Assembly (NCBI GenBank): GCA_963810525.1
Contig: CAWENB010000002.1
Span: 62,001 to 126,000 of the forward strand
Length of the DNA stretch: 64,000 nucleotides
DNA from: JAICLK01 sp963810525
Lineage (GTDB): Bacteria > Patescibacteriota > Saccharimonadia > Saccharimonadales > UBA4665
Direction: 5' to 3'
In this document: piece by piece, positions 52,440 through 61,180 of the stretch
Layout: each line of letters starts with the position of its first letter
How positions within the stretch are numbered: position 1 is the first letter of the stretch
Notes under the pieces: generated by a model
What the model saw: the letters and a program-made list of their open reading frames with translations, nothing else
Database searches by the model: none
What the model was told of the DNA's origin: nothing
Made by a program: the position numbers and the translations under genes

Positions 52440-53528
52440 GGCTTAACACCAAATTCTGGTGTCTACTCTAATCTGTTTTTCTAGAGAAGAAACTCCAGAG
52501 GATCGTAATTATTCGTTGTTTTGAGGCTCCACGGTGGGGTATGAGCTTGTCTTTCCAGACGCCGAATCTTCCGTCTAATGGGCTCGTTGTGTTGGCTACT
52601 CGTATGCCACTTTCCTGTATGTAATCGGCTTGGTAGGTGAACAGATATGGTAGGTTGCGACACAAGGAAAAATAAGCTCTTCTGGTACGCTCATGGGCAT
52701 ATCTTTTGGTGACCGGATCACGCTCCTTGAGCCATGCCCCATGTTTCTTGTACCAACCAGCGAGTGCATCCTCAAACGTTAGTTCGTCTGTCCGAGCGAG
52801 CGTTAAGGCAAGCGCTCGTAACTCAATATTTTGCGTCAGTCGTGGCTTCTTGGTCAGACATTGAGTGATGGTCATAAGCTGGTGAAACTGGCAATGCTGG
52901 ACCGGTATGCCTTTGCCCTCCAGCATAGTCCGTACGCCTCGTCTGCCGTCAATGGTGACCGCCAGGATACTGTAGCCCATTGCTTCAATCGTATCTGTTG
53001 CAACCTCATAATCTACGGTGCGTTCTGTCCCGTCTACCGTGGCGTAATACAGCACCGTATTCTCACCAAGCGTCGCCACTGCATATGGGTCAATAACAAC
53101 CAGGAGGCCCCAGTCCCCAAAGTAGGTAACATCCATTATGACGGCTACGGTACGCGGTTTCTGGATGATGCGTGGCGGGCTGTAGCCATTGAGTTGAGCG
53201 CGGATGCAACCGGTACTTTTCCGGTATTCTTTAGCCAAGCTGTTCACGGTACGACCGTCAAAGGCATACTGGTGCCATAGGGTAGCTCGCTTACGGCCAG
53301 GGCGGCCTTTACTGCTCCATGACCGACGGCAGGTACGACAGACGTAGCGCTGTAGACCGTTCCTCACACCGTTTTTCTTTACGTTGGTACAATAGCAAGA
53401 CGGACAGCTCTTTCGAGTCATCTTCGTTACTCCTTGTTTAGTTGGTACTTACAAGAATAACGAAAACAATGACAAAGAAATCTGTCCGTCTTAAAGCGCT
53501 AGCAGCAACCAGTTTTTGTTATTAAGCC
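52440..53528 (-). mobile_element. IS256-like insertion sequence, copy 4
   Basis: 1089 bp, standard ends, with an 8-bp target duplication AAATAACA (52432-52439 and 53529-53536). It is inserted outside the transposon, between the surface locus and the beta-lactamase-fold gene. The flanks 52202-52431 and 53537-53736 hold no supported gene. Confidence 0.95.
52468..53421 (-). CDS. IS256 family transposase, Zn-ribbon variant (copy 4)
   Basis: Same 317-residue transposase as the other three copies, intact. Confidence 0.93.
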   Translation of the reverse strand: MTRKSCPSCYCTNVKKNGVRNGLQRYVCRTCRRSWSSKGRPGRKRATLWHQYAFDGRTVNSLAKEYRKSTGCIRAQLNGYSPPRIIQKPRTVAVIMDVTYFGDWGLLVVIDPYAVATLGENTVLYYATVDGTERTVDYEVATDTIEAMGYSILAVTIDGRRGVRTMLEGKGIPVQHCQFHQLMTITQCLTKKPRLTQNIELRALALTLARTDELTFEDALAGWYKKHGAWLKERDPVTKRYAHERTRRAYFSLCRNLPYLFTYQADYIQESGIRVANTTSPLDGRFGVWKDKLIPHRGASKQRIITILWSFFSRKTD

Positions 53529-53736
53529 AAATAACAAATTAAATCGCGGTGGCTAAGTACTACAACCAATATACGGCAGTGTTCGGCTTACCGGCGTCAA
53601 ATAAGGCTCTGGTAGGATAAAAACTGTCCCCGATTTGAAATTGGCAGGGCGAACGACCGGTGCCCCGCTTGAGGGGAGCGTGCACCTGACTTTCTCTCGT
53701 GGGTTACGTATAGCGAACTAAATAACTAGCCTAATT

Positions 53737-54690
53737 TCACTTCTGACTTGAAACATAATCGTACGTTTCTTTCGAAATTTTTGCGATAAATTGACTGGCA
53801 TCAGGATCGGGCAACCCGACCATAGCGCAAATGATGTAGGGACGTTTTGGGATGTACACTATGCCGCAATCGCTTTCAGCCCACGAACTATTGTTAACAC
53901 CGTTCTTATGCGCTACAACTAGGTTAGATGGCAGGTTTTTGGTAAGGCGGCTGTGCTCGGTTGATTTCGTTAGGTACCGCAGTAGCTCCTCGGAATCAGT
54001 CTTATTTAGATATGACGAAAAGTAGAGACTTTTGAGTACCGATGAATAAGAACGTGCCGTTATAACCGCTTGTCCATTTTGCATGTCTTGCGATATATCA
54101 AGTCCGGCAAGTGACTGCTCGTCATAATTGAGTAGTCCATTGAGGTGATCGAACATGACATGCATTGCAGTATCGTCGGATTCTTCTAGCGCGGCTTGGG
54201 CTGCCTGCCGCAGGGTGGTCTGGAATCCGGCTCCACGCTGATACCAGTTGCCATAACCATCATCGAGCTCCTCGGCAGTAACTGTTACGGGTTTATCAAG
54301 ATTTATTCTGCCAAGCTCGGCGGCACGAAACACGTTCATGGCGAGCGGCACCTTGATGAGCGAGGCTGCTACGAGGTTAGTGTCAGCACCAATATGAATT
54401 GCCGTGCCATCCGGCAGATATTCAAAGTAAAAACTGCTTTTGGTGTTAGATGGAAGTTGGTTGAAATCGCTGTTCAGTTCGTTACGCAGTGCGACAAAGT
54501 TAATCAATATATCGTTCGGGCTATCGTCCAAAATACTACGTGCCAGCAACGGGTATTGTTTAGCCTCCGCCGAGGATACCGCTGTCGCTCCAGTTTGATT
54601 GGCGTTGTGTACCGACCAGCCGACGTTGAACAATAATAGGGCCACGCCAATACTGAGCACGATTTGATTCAGCCGAGAAACTTTTACCAT
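53737..54690 (-). CDS. serine hydrolase of the class A beta-lactamase fold
   Basis: 317 residues from ATG 54690: a membrane anchor or signal (IVLSIGVALLLFNVGWSV), then a penicillin-interacting fold. SxxK motif is AASLIKVPLAMN, the SDN-like motif is ESDDTAMHV and the KTG-like box is VVAHKNGVNNSS. Substitutions in the second and third motifs (SDD, HKNG) resemble beta-lactamase-like cell-wall proteins more than true resistance enzymes. Function could be D,D-peptidase-like or beta-lactamase. It lies between two insertion elements. The frame is open upstream to 54756. Confidence 0.8.
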   Translation of the reverse strand: MVKVSRLNQIVLSIGVALLLFNVGWSVHNANQTGATAVSSAEAKQYPLLARSILDDSPNDILINFVALRNELNSDFNQLPSNTKSSFYFEYLPDGTAIHIGADTNLVAASLIKVPLAMNVFRAAELGRINLDKPVTVTAEELDDGYGNWYQRGAGFQTTLRQAAQAALEESDDTAMHVMFDHLNGLLNYDEQSLAGLDISQDMQNGQAVITARSYSSVLKSLYFSSYLNKTDSEELLRYLTKSTEHSRLTKNLPSNLVVAHKNGVNNSSWAESDCGIVYIPKRPYIICAMVGLPDPDASQFIAKISKETYDYVSSQK

Positions 54691-54763
54691 TGATATTTTC
54701 AGTGTCCAGTGATCATAGTCTAGCGCAAATGCATAAGCTTTAAAAGTTATATGCACTTACTCA

Positions 54764-55792
54764 CTACATCGTGGACACTTCCGCTCGCGGAATAGTTAGG
54801 CCCAGTGTAGCACAGAATTCATACGGGGTGAGGTAACCGAGTGCCTGGTGCGGTCGGAAGAAGTGGTAGTCATTGAGCCAATGGTTAATCTGTCGCTGCA
54901 GTGCCGGCACGTGATGGGTTGTGCGGTCTTCATCGAGACACTCAGTCTGGAGCTTGCCGATGAGATTCTCGACATGGGGCTTGTCCTTTGGCCGGTGCGG
55001 CCGGGCAAAGTACTGTGTGACCTGCTGCTGTTGGAGATATTCGGCGGCCCGCATAAAGTTCTCACTGCCGTTGTCATTGAGGATGGTGATACCTGAACCG
55101 AAGACGGCCACCGCTTTCTCCAGGGCTATCTTGGCCTGGTAGGAGCTTGGCTGGCCGCCGACGTGGATCACCGCCTGCTTGGTCACGACGTCAACGGCCA
55201 CGAAGGCGTACAGCCGGATACCGCCCGGACGCCAGATGTGCTTCATGTCGAACTCGATGAGGGTTCGTGGTCCCTGTGCCCTCAGGCCATACGGCTTGCG
55301 CCGGACTTGGATCTTGCGGGCTGTCTTGTGCAGCTTACGTAAGCGCGGTACCTGGGATAAATACAGCTTGAATTTCTGAATAACCCTGCCGACGGTAGCG
55401 GCTGAGAAGCCGATGTCGTAGTCGCGCCTGAGGATGACCGCCAACTTCTTGGCCGAGTAGCTTGGATAGTCAGTGCGGAGCTTGCGCACTAGGGACACGA
55501 AACTATGATCGTAGGTGGCCGGGCGTATCCGTTTGGGCCGGCGACTCAGAGCTTCAAGGCTGCCGAGATACTTCGGATCGTAGCGTTTGAACCACTTGTA
55601 GAAGTAACTCCGGGCAATGGCAAAGTGGCGACACGTTAGAGATACGTTTCGGGTGGTCTGCAGATAATGTTCAATGACGCGCAGGCGGAACCTTGCCTCA
55701 CGTGAGAGTCGTACGTTTCTTATCCGTGACAGAGCCTGGTTATTTGGTAAAGTGGTGGTGTAGATCGTAGATGATCCAATGCGGTTAGACAT
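54764..55792 (-). CDS. IS481-type DDE transposase
   Basis: 342 residues with an N-terminal HTH (VSLTCRHFAIARSYFYKWFK) and an rve integrase core: first Asp in IEFDMKHIWRP, second in TILNDNGSENF and Glu in HVENLIGKLQTE, then FRPHQALGYLTPYEF. The stop lies beyond the element end, common in IS481 relatives. Intact, so potentially active; not related to the four IS256-like copies. Confidence 0.88.
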   Translation of the reverse strand: MSNRIGSSTIYTTTLPNNQALSRIRNVRLSREARFRLRVIEHYLQTTRNVSLTCRHFAIARSYFYKWFKRYDPKYLGSLEALSRRPKRIRPATYDHSFVSLVRKLRTDYPSYSAKKLAVILRRDYDIGFSAATVGRVIQKFKLYLSQVPRLRKLHKTARKIQVRRKPYGLRAQGPRTLIEFDMKHIWRPGGIRLYAFVAVDVVTKQAVIHVGGQPSSYQAKIALEKAVAVFGSGITILNDNGSENFMRAAEYLQQQQVTQYFARPHRPKDKPHVENLIGKLQTECLDEDRTTHHVPALQRQINHWLNDYHFFRPHQALGYLTPYEFCATLGLTIPRAEVSTM

Positions 55793-55868
55793 GTCAGTGT
55801 CTCTCCTTCTCGTATTTTGTTTAGATTGATATTACACAACCTATTCTACGAGTCAGGATTGTCTACGA
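54769..55868 (-). mobile_element. IS481-like insertion sequence
   Basis: The ends are inverted repeats: TCGTGGACACTTCCG from 54769 and, read inward from 55868, TCGTAGACAATCCTG, with matching GAATAG further in. No convincing target duplication was seen, so the exact tips may be off by a few bases. Confidence 0.7.
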
Positions 55869-55932
55869 TCTATTTGAGTACGGGCATACAGTGAAATGAT
55901 ATCTGGTACGAGCTGCTACAATTGTTGCATAC

Positions 55933-56565
55933 ATGCGAATGGTAATTTTGGCCAGCACGTCGCCACGACGCAAACAACTACTGTCGGCGATGGGGGTACA
56001 GTTCGACGTAGTGCCGAGCAATTTTAAGGAATATTTTGACGAATCACGTTCGCCGGAAGCGGTAGCGGAAGAATTAGGGTTGGGCAAAGCGATGTCGGTT
56101 GCACGTCAATATCCGGAGTCGGTTGTAGTTGGCTCTGATGTTTTCGTTTCATATGGTAATCGGCAGCTTGGCAAACCGGCAACGATGGATGAGGCGCGGG
56201 CGATGTTTCAGCTGCTCGCCGGGCAGCGTCATAAAATTTCTACTTCGGTAGCGGTCGTCTGTATGTCCGAAGGAGTTCGGATAACAAAAGTCGCTGAGTC
56301 ATGGGTGGTTCTAAAGCCGTACGATCCAGCCATTTATGAGCCGTACATCAGGACCGGCGACGGCCTCGACAAGGCTGGCGGCTACGGCGTGCAGAATCCG
56401 GACGCGACACCGCTCATCGATCATATCGAGGGTGATTTTGACACAATTGTTGGTTTGCCGACCCGGGTGCTGGCACCGATCCTGAACAGTATAGGCATAC
56501 CAGCCACACCGGCCCGGCCAGTAATTCCGAAAGGGCTAGTCATTAAACAACCGCAAGTCAGATAG
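55933..56565 (+). CDS. maf: Maf-family nucleotide pyrophosphatase
   Basis: 210 residues with Maf features: LASTSPRRKQLLSAMG at the N-terminus, VVVGSDVFVSYGNRQLGKP in the middle, GQRHKISTSVAVV, and DKAGGYGVQN near the C-terminus. Maf proteins hydrolyse non-canonical or excess nucleoside triphosphates and are tied to septation control. A TACAAT (55917-55922) lies 10 nt before the start. Its 3' end overlaps that of rarA by 30 bp, convergent. Confidence 0.93.
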   Translation: MRMVILASTSPRRKQLLSAMGVQFDVVPSNFKEYFDESRSPEAVAEELGLGKAMSVARQYPESVVVGSDVFVSYGNRQLGKPATMDEARAMFQLLAGQRHKISTSVAVVCMSEGVRITKVAESWVVLKPYDPAIYEPYIRTGDGLDKAGGYGVQNPDATPLIDHIEGDFDTIVGLPTRVLAPILNSIGIPATPARPVIPKGLVIKQPQVR

Positions 56566-57729
56566 CTCTGGCGGCAAGAATCCATTCGGATGCCGGAAGC
56601 CGGCCTCCCATTTCGTACCTTTCTGAAAGCCGAGGTCTTTCATGAGTTGTGTCGGTGCGTTTCGTAAATGGAGAGGAACTGGCAGGTCGGGTTTATCGCG
56701 GGCGGTCGTTTGGGCCCGGTTCATGGCGTCTGCAACGGCGCGGGACTTTTTAGTTTTGGCCAGCACGGCGGCGCAGTGGTAGAGATTATACTGGCATTCG
56801 GGCATACCGATACGCTCAACCGCCTGAAAGGTGGCGACCGTTAAATTTAGCGCTGCACTGGCGGCCAAACCGACATCTTCACTGGCGAATATGACCATGC
56901 GCCGGGCGATGAATTTCGGATCCTCGCCGCCCTGCAGAATGCGCGCCAGGTAATACAGTGCCGCATCGGCATCACTGCCGCGCATTGACTTAATAAAAGC
57001 ACTGATAAGGTTGTAGTGATTTTCTCCGCGCTTATCATAGCCGGGCACGCGACGCTGCGCAGCCGTTTCGACAATTTCAGGCGTGATCTTGCCATTGGTA
57101 AGCTGCGTAGCAAGCTCCAGATTGCCGAGCGCCACCCGGGCGTCACCGTCCGACAGTTCGGCAAGTAAGTCTATACTTTTAGCCGGTAGCCTTTTAGCGG
57201 TCAACTTTTCGCCTTTTGCGGCTGATTTGATAATGCTGATTATTTCAGCTTTGGTAAGCGGTTCGAGTACTAATACGCGCGATCTGCTCAGCAACGGATT
57301 GATGACTTCGAAGCTCGGATTTTCAGTTGTAGCGCCGATGAGCACGATGGTACCGTCTTCAACATAGGGCAAGAAGGCATCCTGCTGCGCCTTGTTGAAG
57401 CGGTGAATTTCATCGACGAATAATATCGTGCGCATACCGAGACGCTGGTTGGCTTGGGCATGCTCGACGACTTTCGTGACGTCCGCCTTTTTGGCGGTAA
57501 CGGCACTGAGCTCAATAAATTCAGCACCGGTCTCGCGTGCAATAATTCTGGCGAGCGTGGTTTTGCCACTGCCCGGCGGGCCCCAGAGTATCAGTGACGC
57601 CGGTTGCTGCCTGGTAATAATCTCATGTATGATTTTGCCTTCCCCAACCAGATGTTTCTGCCCGGCTAAATCTTCCAACCGTTCCGGTCGCCGCCGTTCA
57701 GCAAGTGGTCTCGCATCCATTGATGTCAT
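56536..57729 (-). CDS. rarA: replication-associated recombination protein A
   Basis: AAA+ ATPase of the RarA/MgsA/WRNIP1 family acting at stalled forks. N-terminus PLAERRRPERLEDLAGQKHL, Walker A GPPGSGKTTLARI, Walker B LFVDEIHRFNKAQQDA, sensor GATTENPSFEVINPLLSRS, and the C-terminal MRGSDADAALYYLAR and LRNAPTQLMKDLG blocks. 397 residues, normal length. ATG 57729 lies 7 nt downstream of a TACAAT box. Confidence 0.96.
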   Translation of the reverse strand: MTSMDARPLAERRRPERLEDLAGQKHLVGEGKIIHEIITRQQPASLILWGPPGSGKTTLARIIARETGAEFIELSAVTAKKADVTKVVEHAQANQRLGMRTILFVDEIHRFNKAQQDAFLPYVEDGTIVLIGATTENPSFEVINPLLSRSRVLVLEPLTKAEIISIIKSAAKGEKLTAKRLPAKSIDLLAELSDGDARVALGNLELATQLTNGKITPEIVETAAQRRVPGYDKRGENHYNLISAFIKSMRGSDADAALYYLARILQGGEDPKFIARRMVIFASEDVGLAASAALNLTVATFQAVERIGMPECQYNLYHCAAVLAKTKKSRAVADAMNRAQTTARDKPDLPVPLHLRNAPTQLMKDLGFQKGTKWEAGFRHPNGFLPPELSDLRLFND

Positions 57730-57736
57730 AAAAGTT

Positions 57737-57742
57737 ATTGTA
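57737..57742 (-). promoter_or_regulatory. -10 box of leaderless rarA
   Basis: Minus-strand TACAAT with a 7-nt gap to ATG 57729. Confidence 0.6.
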
Positions 57743-57797
57743 ACACCGTGTAGTATGAAATTGCCATCATACTTATAATATGTTATTATATTATCTT

Positions 57798-59435
57798 ATG
57801 ACCACTGGCGATACCATGCGTTATGCGGCCGAATTTGCCGAGCAATCTCGGCAAGTTCACTTAGAAGCGGGCCATGCATATATGGTGGATCCTGGGGTAC
57901 AGGCTGATTACCAACCGAGACTTCTGGGTTACCCGGCGGTGCTTGGTATTAGAGCGGGTAATGCGAAATTCTGGCTTGTTGATTCGCGTTGGAGCGCGAC
58001 AGAAACGGGCGGAGACTACACGCTTTTTCAGGAACTGCCTGACGGGCAAATTCATCGTAGCTCTTTGGGTGTTCGGCATGGTCAATCTGTCAGGATTGGG
58101 CATATGCACAATAGAAAGACGTTTCAGCTTGACGGCAGCGTCGAGGATGAGCATCTCGACATAACCTATGACGATGACGGTATAGTTATTACAAACTTGG
58201 ACTTATCTCGAGGAACTATAATCATGGCGCCGCCTGGAGACGGGCGCCTTACAGGTAGGATAATTGATGCCGATCCAGACCATCCCGGTTCAAGTCTTAC
58301 CCCGAACAGGACATACGGCCGGCGGAATCGGTTAACGACACATTTGGGAGGCCTTGCTGCCGGACGGCTGGACCGCCGCGGAGGGGAGTGGGTAGGCGGA
58401 TACGCGGACAAGTTCCGGCAAGCTGGCGCCGCAATAGTTGGTGTCGCCGGGAAAATCAGACAAGAGCTCAGCGGATACCACGACCTGCCCCCGATTATAA
58501 GTGCGGAACTTGCCGACGCACTGCTCGATAAAGCTGAAATACATGGCGGCGAATATAAAGACCAGGAACTTACCATTGATATGTTAGCTGAGGCGGGTTT
58601 GGAGCCAAAATATCGGGTAAAACTTGAAGGCGCGGACGTTTACTTCTCAGATACCTATTACTTCAGTGACAATCGTTTAGCAGTTACCGGGTATGTGCGC
58701 ACGCCCGATGGCAAGGTCGTAGCACGGTCGTTCTGGCTCAGTAAGTCGCAAGGCTTGTGGCGAGCATTGCCAACATACATAGAAACAGAAAATTTCAAGC
58801 ACTTCGGCAAGGGTCACGGGCAAGCAAGTCTGAGTATACCGATTGATGCCCAGGCAGCGCTTGGCGCGATTACGGCAGCTGGTATCAGGCAAGTGAAAAA
58901 CCAGCGTTTACTTTTCTTTGGTACTACCCGAGATATGCGCCACGACGCCGAGCAACGGACATATAGTGTTGAGGTGGATAGTGAGCCGATGCTGCTTGAC
59001 GGCAACTTTTATGGTAGGCAAGGTGAGTATGAGGTGCTTCCTCCGGCTGAGGTAGACTTTTATGGCGGTGCCCGCAATCCACAGGCACATAATTACGCAA
59101 GACCGGGTCGTACCTGGAGGCAGTATTCGCCATTCTACCGGCACGAAATTCTTATGGAAACCTATCCTTCAAATGATGGCTCAATAACCCATATCGTGGG
59201 CAACGACATGGAGGGGCACTACTGGCCGGCCGGCACGGATACTCCCGGACCGGTCGGGTCGACGGGGCTGCGCGAGGCCTGGATAGACGGCGGCTGCCTA
59301 TTTATGCCGCTCCATGAATACCATTCAGAAAGCGGCGGCTATGGTGCCGGCAACAGAGGCGGCTATGCAAACATGTGGCCTTATTACTTGAGCAAAGTAC
59401 CCGCGATACGTCGCCGCGTCGGAACAGTGCATTAG
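57798..59435 (+). CDS. hypothetical protein with FHA-like N-terminal domain
   Basis: 545 residues of unrecognised family. Residues about 85-145 look like a forkhead-associated fold: SLGVRHGQSVRIGH (FHA RxG strand), then EDEHLDITYDDDGIVI and NLDLSRGTIIM (SxxH and N-x-x-S-x-G-T pattern). A central helical part contains the AADKLD-like LADALLDKAEIHG; the C-terminal half is Tyr/Gly-rich (HSESGGYGAGNRGGYANMWP). No signal peptide. ATG 57798 has TATATT 5 nt upstream; a start six codons earlier (57780) is less likely. FHA domains bind phosphothreonine, but no kinase is nearby. Confidence 0.6.
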   Translation: MTTGDTMRYAAEFAEQSRQVHLEAGHAYMVDPGVQADYQPRLLGYPAVLGIRAGNAKFWLVDSRWSATETGGDYTLFQELPDGQIHRSSLGVRHGQSVRIGHMHNRKTFQLDGSVEDEHLDITYDDDGIVITNLDLSRGTIIMAPPGDGRLTGRIIDADPDHPGSSLTPNRTYGRRNRLTTHLGGLAAGRLDRRGGEWVGGYADKFRQAGAAIVGVAGKIRQELSGYHDLPPIISAELADALLDKAEIHGGEYKDQELTIDMLAEAGLEPKYRVKLEGADVYFSDTYYFSDNRLAVTGYVRTPDGKVVARSFWLSKSQGLWRALPTYIETENFKHFGKGHGQASLSIPIDAQAALGAITAAGIRQVKNQRLLFFGTTRDMRHDAEQRTYSVEVDSEPMLLDGNFYGRQGEYEVLPPAEVDFYGGARNPQAHNYARPGRTWRQYSPFYRHEILMETYPSNDGSITHIVGNDMEGHYWPAGTDTPGPVGSTGLREAWIDGGCLFMPLHEYHSESGGYGAGNRGGYANMWPYYLSKVPAIRRRVGTVH

Positions 59436-59443
59436 TCGTTTCC

Positions 59444-60046
59444 CTAGCCCTGCATAACACCGTAGACGCCAAATGCGGCGAAGATTAGTAGAATAGTTCC
59501 GGCGGTGCGCCGCAGTAGTACACCGGAGACCAATTTTGGTAATTTTTTTCCAGCAATTACCGCAACGGCAGCGGCCGCCCATAAAGCTAAGATTGATCCG
59601 ACAGCCACGCTGAACGGGTCCTGGTAATACGCGGCGTAGTTGGCGGTGGCGATTTGGGTTATATCCCCCCATTCGCCTAAGAACACGATGCCGAAAGTCG
59701 CCGCGAAAGCCTTTAAAAAACTGAGTGAAACTTCTTTTGTTTTGGCGGATTCAAATTCGTTGTCGGCGGGAAGTATGTCGTGCTTTTGGAAAAAGAGAAC
59801 CGATGCTCCCGCAATAAAAAGGACGGTTACGATAGCTTCAACAATCCGGTTCGGTAGTAACGCGAGTGCTTGCCCGGCCGTAACCGCAATGGCAACATGC
59901 AACAAAAATGCCGCGGCTGCGCCAGCCCAGACAATGAGCGGCGAACGAAAGCGCGTGCTCAGGACAAAGGTCGCAATCATGCTTTTGTCTGGCAATTCGG
60001 CAATGAAGATAGTTATAAAGACAATACAAATAATACCCGCTTGCAT
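59444..60046 (-). CDS. GDT1/TMEM165 family cation transporter
   Basis: 200 residues with six or seven membrane spans in two halves, each bearing the family motif: FIAELPDKSMIATFVL near the N-terminus and FLGEWGDITQIATANY in the second half. Family members move Mn2+ or Ca2+ against H+. ATG 60046 is 8 nt after a TATAAT box (complement of 60055-60060); GTG 60049 is an alternative. It is convergent with the FHA-like gene, 8 bp apart. Confidence 0.92.
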   Translation of the reverse strand: MQAGIICIVFITIFIAELPDKSMIATFVLSTRFRSPLIVWAGAAAAFLLHVAIAVTAGQALALLPNRIVEAIVTVLFIAGASVLFFQKHDILPADNEFESAKTKEVSLSFLKAFAATFGIVFLGEWGDITQIATANYAAYYQDPFSVAVGSILALWAAAAVAVIAGKKLPKLVSGVLLRRTAGTILLIFAAFGVYGVMQG

Positions 60047-60054
60047 CACTGCTC

Positions 60055-60060
60055 ATTATA
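60055..60060 (-). promoter_or_regulatory. -10 box of leaderless GDT1-like gene
   Basis: Minus-strand TATAAT with an 8-nt gap to ATG 60046. Confidence 0.6.
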
Positions 60061-60132
60061 AATGTCTCAGGTGGACGGGTAAATGCTTAAGGCTTGATGG
60101 TCAAGACGTAATATATAAGACCCTTCCCCACG

Positions 60133-60138
60133 TATAAT
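60133..60138 (+). promoter_or_regulatory. -10 box of leaderless alpha/beta hydrolase gene
   Basis: TATAAT with a 7-nt gap to ATG 60146, so transcription should begin at the start codon. A weak GAGA between them is too close for a ribosome site. Confidence 0.65.
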
Positions 60139-60145
60139 AAAAGAG

Positions 60146-61003
60146 ATGACTAATCTAAGTGACACCATCTGGCATAAACTGCTCAAGCGGCCGTACATAC
60201 TGGCACGGCCGATCGATATCGGACACGGAACACCAGTGGTATGCCTGCATGGAATCGGCTCATCAGGCTTAGCCTGGCAACGGGTCTGTCGGCAGCTAGG
60301 GGATATTCCATGTCGGGTAGTGGCCTTTGATTTGCTTGGCTTCGGTTCATCTCCTAAACCTGAATGGATGCAATATACTGTCGAGGATCACGCCCGTTCG
60401 GTCATTGCCGGTCTAGAGAGGTTGCACTTACGCGAACCGATAGTCCTGGTTGGCCATTCGATGGGATGTTTGATCGCAGTGCATATAGCCCGATTGCGGC
60501 CAGATCTGGTACGACAGCTTATTATGTACGAAATACCGCTATATGAGGGACTGCCCGAAAGTAGACGCTATCGCTTAAGACGCGATTTTTACTACCGGAT
60601 TTATAATCGCTTGCTGCGTTATCCGGAATTTTCACCGACCAATATTCGGACTATTCAAAAACTGGCGGCGCGTTTTGCCGGCTTTACTATCAGTCAGGAA
60701 AGTTGGACACCATTCGTGCGCAGCTTACAACATACAATTCTACAACAGACATCCTTGGCAGATTTGAAACGATTGGAAGTGCCGACTGACATAATTTACG
60801 GCTCACTCGATATACTAGTAATCCGCGGCAATCCGAAGGTAGTATTCGGCGAGGAAGCGGCACATATCAGCACACGGGTTATTACTGAAGTGCACGGCAT
60901 ATCGGCTCGGGCCAGCCGCTTTTTGGCACGGCGAATTGCAGAAGTGCTCGGATATGAACTTTCACCGCCGGTAAAGCCGCACCGGGCTTTAGAATCTAAA
61001 TAG
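60146..61003 (+). CDS. alpha/beta-fold hydrolase
   Basis: 285 residues. Oxyanion entry VCLHGIGSSGLAW, nucleophile elbow VLVGHSMGCL (Ser), acid in IIYGSLDILV and a late His in TEVHGISARAS complete a catalytic triad. Cap domain about 140-210. No signal peptide, so cytosolic. Substrate unknown; such enzymes are often carboxylesterases or haloperoxidase-like. Confidence 0.9.
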   Translation: MTNLSDTIWHKLLKRPYILARPIDIGHGTPVVCLHGIGSSGLAWQRVCRQLGDIPCRVVAFDLLGFGSSPKPEWMQYTVEDHARSVIAGLERLHLREPIVLVGHSMGCLIAVHIARLRPDLVRQLIMYEIPLYEGLPESRRYRLRRDFYYRIYNRLLRYPEFSPTNIRTIQKLAARFAGFTISQESWTPFVRSLQHTILQQTSLADLKRLEVPTDIIYGSLDILVIRGNPKVVFGEEAAHISTRVITEVHGISARASRFLARRIAEVLGYELSPPVKPHRALESK

Positions 61004-61075
61004 TAGTGTTTTTTACCTTGCAAAAAAATCGCATGAAGCATAAGCTAGTTAGTGGGAAGTGTGAGGCTTCCTAAC

Positions 61076-61103
61076 AGACCCGGGTTCACGAACCTGGGTC
61101 TTT
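61076..61103 (+). terminator. rho-independent terminator
   Basis: AGACCCGGGTTC and GAACCTGGGTCT form a 12-bp stem with one G-U pair around a tiny loop, followed by TTT. It lies 73 bp after the alpha/beta hydrolase stop. Confidence 0.75.
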
Positions 61104-61169
61104 AGGTTTCAAGTAGAATGTATTGTCATGTTGGGTTACTGGGCTATCGCAGTAGTATAGGATTTTCGA

Positions 61170-61175
61170 TATAAT
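61170..61175 (+). promoter_or_regulatory. -10 box of leaderless CapA-like gene
   Basis: TATAAT with a 5-nt gap to ATG 61181 and 8 nt to the next ATG (61184). Confidence 0.6.
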
Positions 61176-61180
61176 TTTTT

